Both the position numbers and the translations under genes were made by a program. Below are positions 1-64,000 of a stretch of DNA of 64,000 nucleotides, one piece after another. The notes beneath the pieces are model-generated. The model did no database searches. It worked only from the letters and a program-made list of their open reading frames with translations, and was not told the DNA's origin. Each line of letters begins with the position of its first letter. Position 1 is the first letter of the stretch. The stretch comes from Osedax fenrisi. Its lineage: Eukaryota > Annelida > Polychaeta > Sabellida > Siboglinidae. The stretch covers positions 42,842,282-42,906,281 of the forward strand of contig OZ025244.1 of the NCBI GenBank assembly GCA_964019155.1, read 5' to 3'.

Positions 1-420
1 AGTATAGTTTAATATTTAAATATAGACAACTTTACTTAATTAGTAGAACTTAGATTTTTAAAGTTTATTAAATAATAAAAACAAAACTAAAATTTTACAT
101 TGTATTTCATTATTTGTTAATTTATATCAATATATATTTATATTGGATAATATATTAGTAATGTTTTAAATATTTATAATATGGGAATTTTGATTTTAGA
201 GGAAATATTTTAATTATTAATATAATATAGGACCCTTGTATAAATATTTAAATATATATTAAGAGTATTGTATATATATATATATTTAAATAATATATAT
301 ATTTTAAAAAAATATGAAATATTATGAGTCAAATTGTCATAATTTAATATTTAATGTAAATATAAATATAATTAATATTTATAAGTTAATTTTATTTAAA
401 TATGTAATAATTAATAATAG
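1..420. other. A+T-rich DNA, no recognisable feature
   Basis: Only low-complexity A+T sequence with short TA runs. It precedes the first exon recognised and is presumably intron of the M13 gene, because that exon begins mid-codon behind an AG acceptor. Confidence 0.5.
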
Positions 421-62867
<62,447 letters not shown>

Positions 62868-63773
62868 AAATCAAGAAGTTGTAATTATAAAATTTATTAA
62901 TAAATTTATAATTTGAAATATTATTCTATATTTTATATTTAATTTATTTTATATTATTTAAATGTATATATTAATAATAATACAAGATTTAAGTGATCTA
63001 TTTAATACTTTAACAATCAGTATAATATATTAATACATACACACGCAAATTTATTTAATATATTCATTTATATTATTTGTATTATATTATTGTATGGTCA
63101 TCTTGTGACTTTCGACCAATATGTTTTCGAGATCCATGTATCTATGAAATATTATATATTTTTTATTATTTATGAAGATATATTTTAAAATTATGTAGAG
63201 ATGTGCAATGATATAGAGTGTAATAATAGGTATATTAGTTGCGAATATACACGCATATATCTATATAACTATAATAATTAGGATTTCTTACTTGATTAGT
63301 ATTTAAATAAAGTTAAAATCAGATAATTTTATATTTAATATTATATTAATAATATAGTATTGAAATATATTTGTTATTAAATTAATAACTTTAATAATAT
63401 TAAAATTTGTAATAATAATTTGAGTAATATTAGAAATAATATTTTTACAAAAATATTATATAATTTATAATTTTAAATGTTAGCTGTTTTGTGTTATTTT
63501 ACAATTTACAGCTGTTTTAGGCCATAACCATAGAAATGATATTTGATTAGGATGTAAATAAATAATATAAATACACTTTTAATAAAATGTTAATGGAAAT
63601 AATTACTTTATCAATATAAATTCACTTTATTATACAATATATTTACATTAAATAATATAATATAATACCTGTAGATAACTACCAATATATATGAATACGA
63701 TTAACGTGTAATGTACCTTTAATAAAATAAATGTTAAACTTTTAAATTTTATGCAGAGTAATGAATCTGGTAG
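62868..63773. other. 3' flank of the M13 gene, A+T-rich
   Basis: No further exon, RNA gene or element recognised. AATAAA-like words are too common in this composition to name a polyadenylation site. Confidence 0.5.
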
Positions 63774-63967
63774 CCAGTAATCTCGTACGAGGTAATTTGA
63801 TACGACTTATTAAATTTAATTTATAATAACTTATTAAATATTGATATAATATATTGTATTATATATATTCATATAAGAACTGTATAATTATGAAATAAAT
63901 TAAATTTAATAAGTCATACGAAATTACTAAATAAGTTGTACAAAATTACCTCGTACGAGATTACTGG
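63774..63967. mobile_element. Palindromic MITE, 194 bp
   Basis: Ends CCAGTAATCTCGTACGAGG... and its inverse are identical for about 25 bp and similar much further (ACTTATTAAATTTAATTTAT), with a short A+T core. TA lies beside both ends but one G shifts the left side, so the target duplication is unclear. Related to the units at 41738-42616. Confidence 0.75.
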
Positions 63968-64000
63968 TATATAATGTTATTAAAAAGCGCCACCTATTGA

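Overview
This window looks like nuclear DNA from an A+T-rich invertebrate animal. By eye about four fifths of the bases are A or T, with (TA)n microsatellites everywhere. It has spliceosomal introns, many CR1/L2/jockey-like and RTE-like LINEs, Ty3/gypsy elements, Helitrons, hAT-type elements and tRNA-headed SINEs. The species cannot be named from sequence alone. Nothing bacterial or organellar was seen.

The one host gene I can support is an M13 (neprilysin/endothelin-converting-enzyme family) zinc metallopeptidase on the + strand. It runs through almost the whole window, from an exon at 421 to the stop codon at 62867. I place sixteen short exons in the order expected for the family: 421-497, 687-782, 4993-5070, 9214-9342, 9462-9542, 15261-15409, 26620-26693, 27826-27911, 33785-33883, 33926-~33991, 38886-38989, 51062-51172, 53899-54091, 55735-55800, 56721-56819 and 62691-62867. 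Intron phases agree at every junction that can be tested, giving about 560 codons. The N-terminal part (membrane anchor and first ~150 residues) must lie upstream. The C-terminal exons carry HEMMH, ENISD and the TDEH...WRV block. One junction, after the tenth exon, has no visible GT donor, so an intact gene is likely but not proven.

The long introns are packed with mobile elements, mostly decayed. 783-4992: LINE scraps and a Ty3/gypsy 3' half with LTR. 5071-9213: three LINE pieces ending in a 280-bp (AAT)n. 9543-15260: LINE, SINE pair, RTE, hAT (ZMYM/DUF4371-like) remnant and an RTE tail. 15410-26619: a Helitron, four LINEs (one nested inside another) and a SINE. 27912-33784: a duplicated M13 exon and four LINEs. 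33992-38885: a LINE with an open 677-codon reverse-transcriptase frame, and a MITE. 38990-51061: a tandem repeat, a 1.73-kb hAT-type non-autonomous element holding a 63-bp minisatellite, a CCTA array and a perfect 150-bp palindrome, then a second gypsy element and an inverted MITE copy. 51173-62690: a LINE tail, a Helitron remnant and an almost full-length antisense L2-like LINE. After the gene (62868-64000) there is only A+T-rich DNA and a palindromic MITE.

The most notable points are the 62-kb TE-filled protease gene found by phase-consistent micro-exons, the intron boundaries touched by microsatellites, the composite hAT-type element with its palindrome, and two Helitron copies sharing a terminus.
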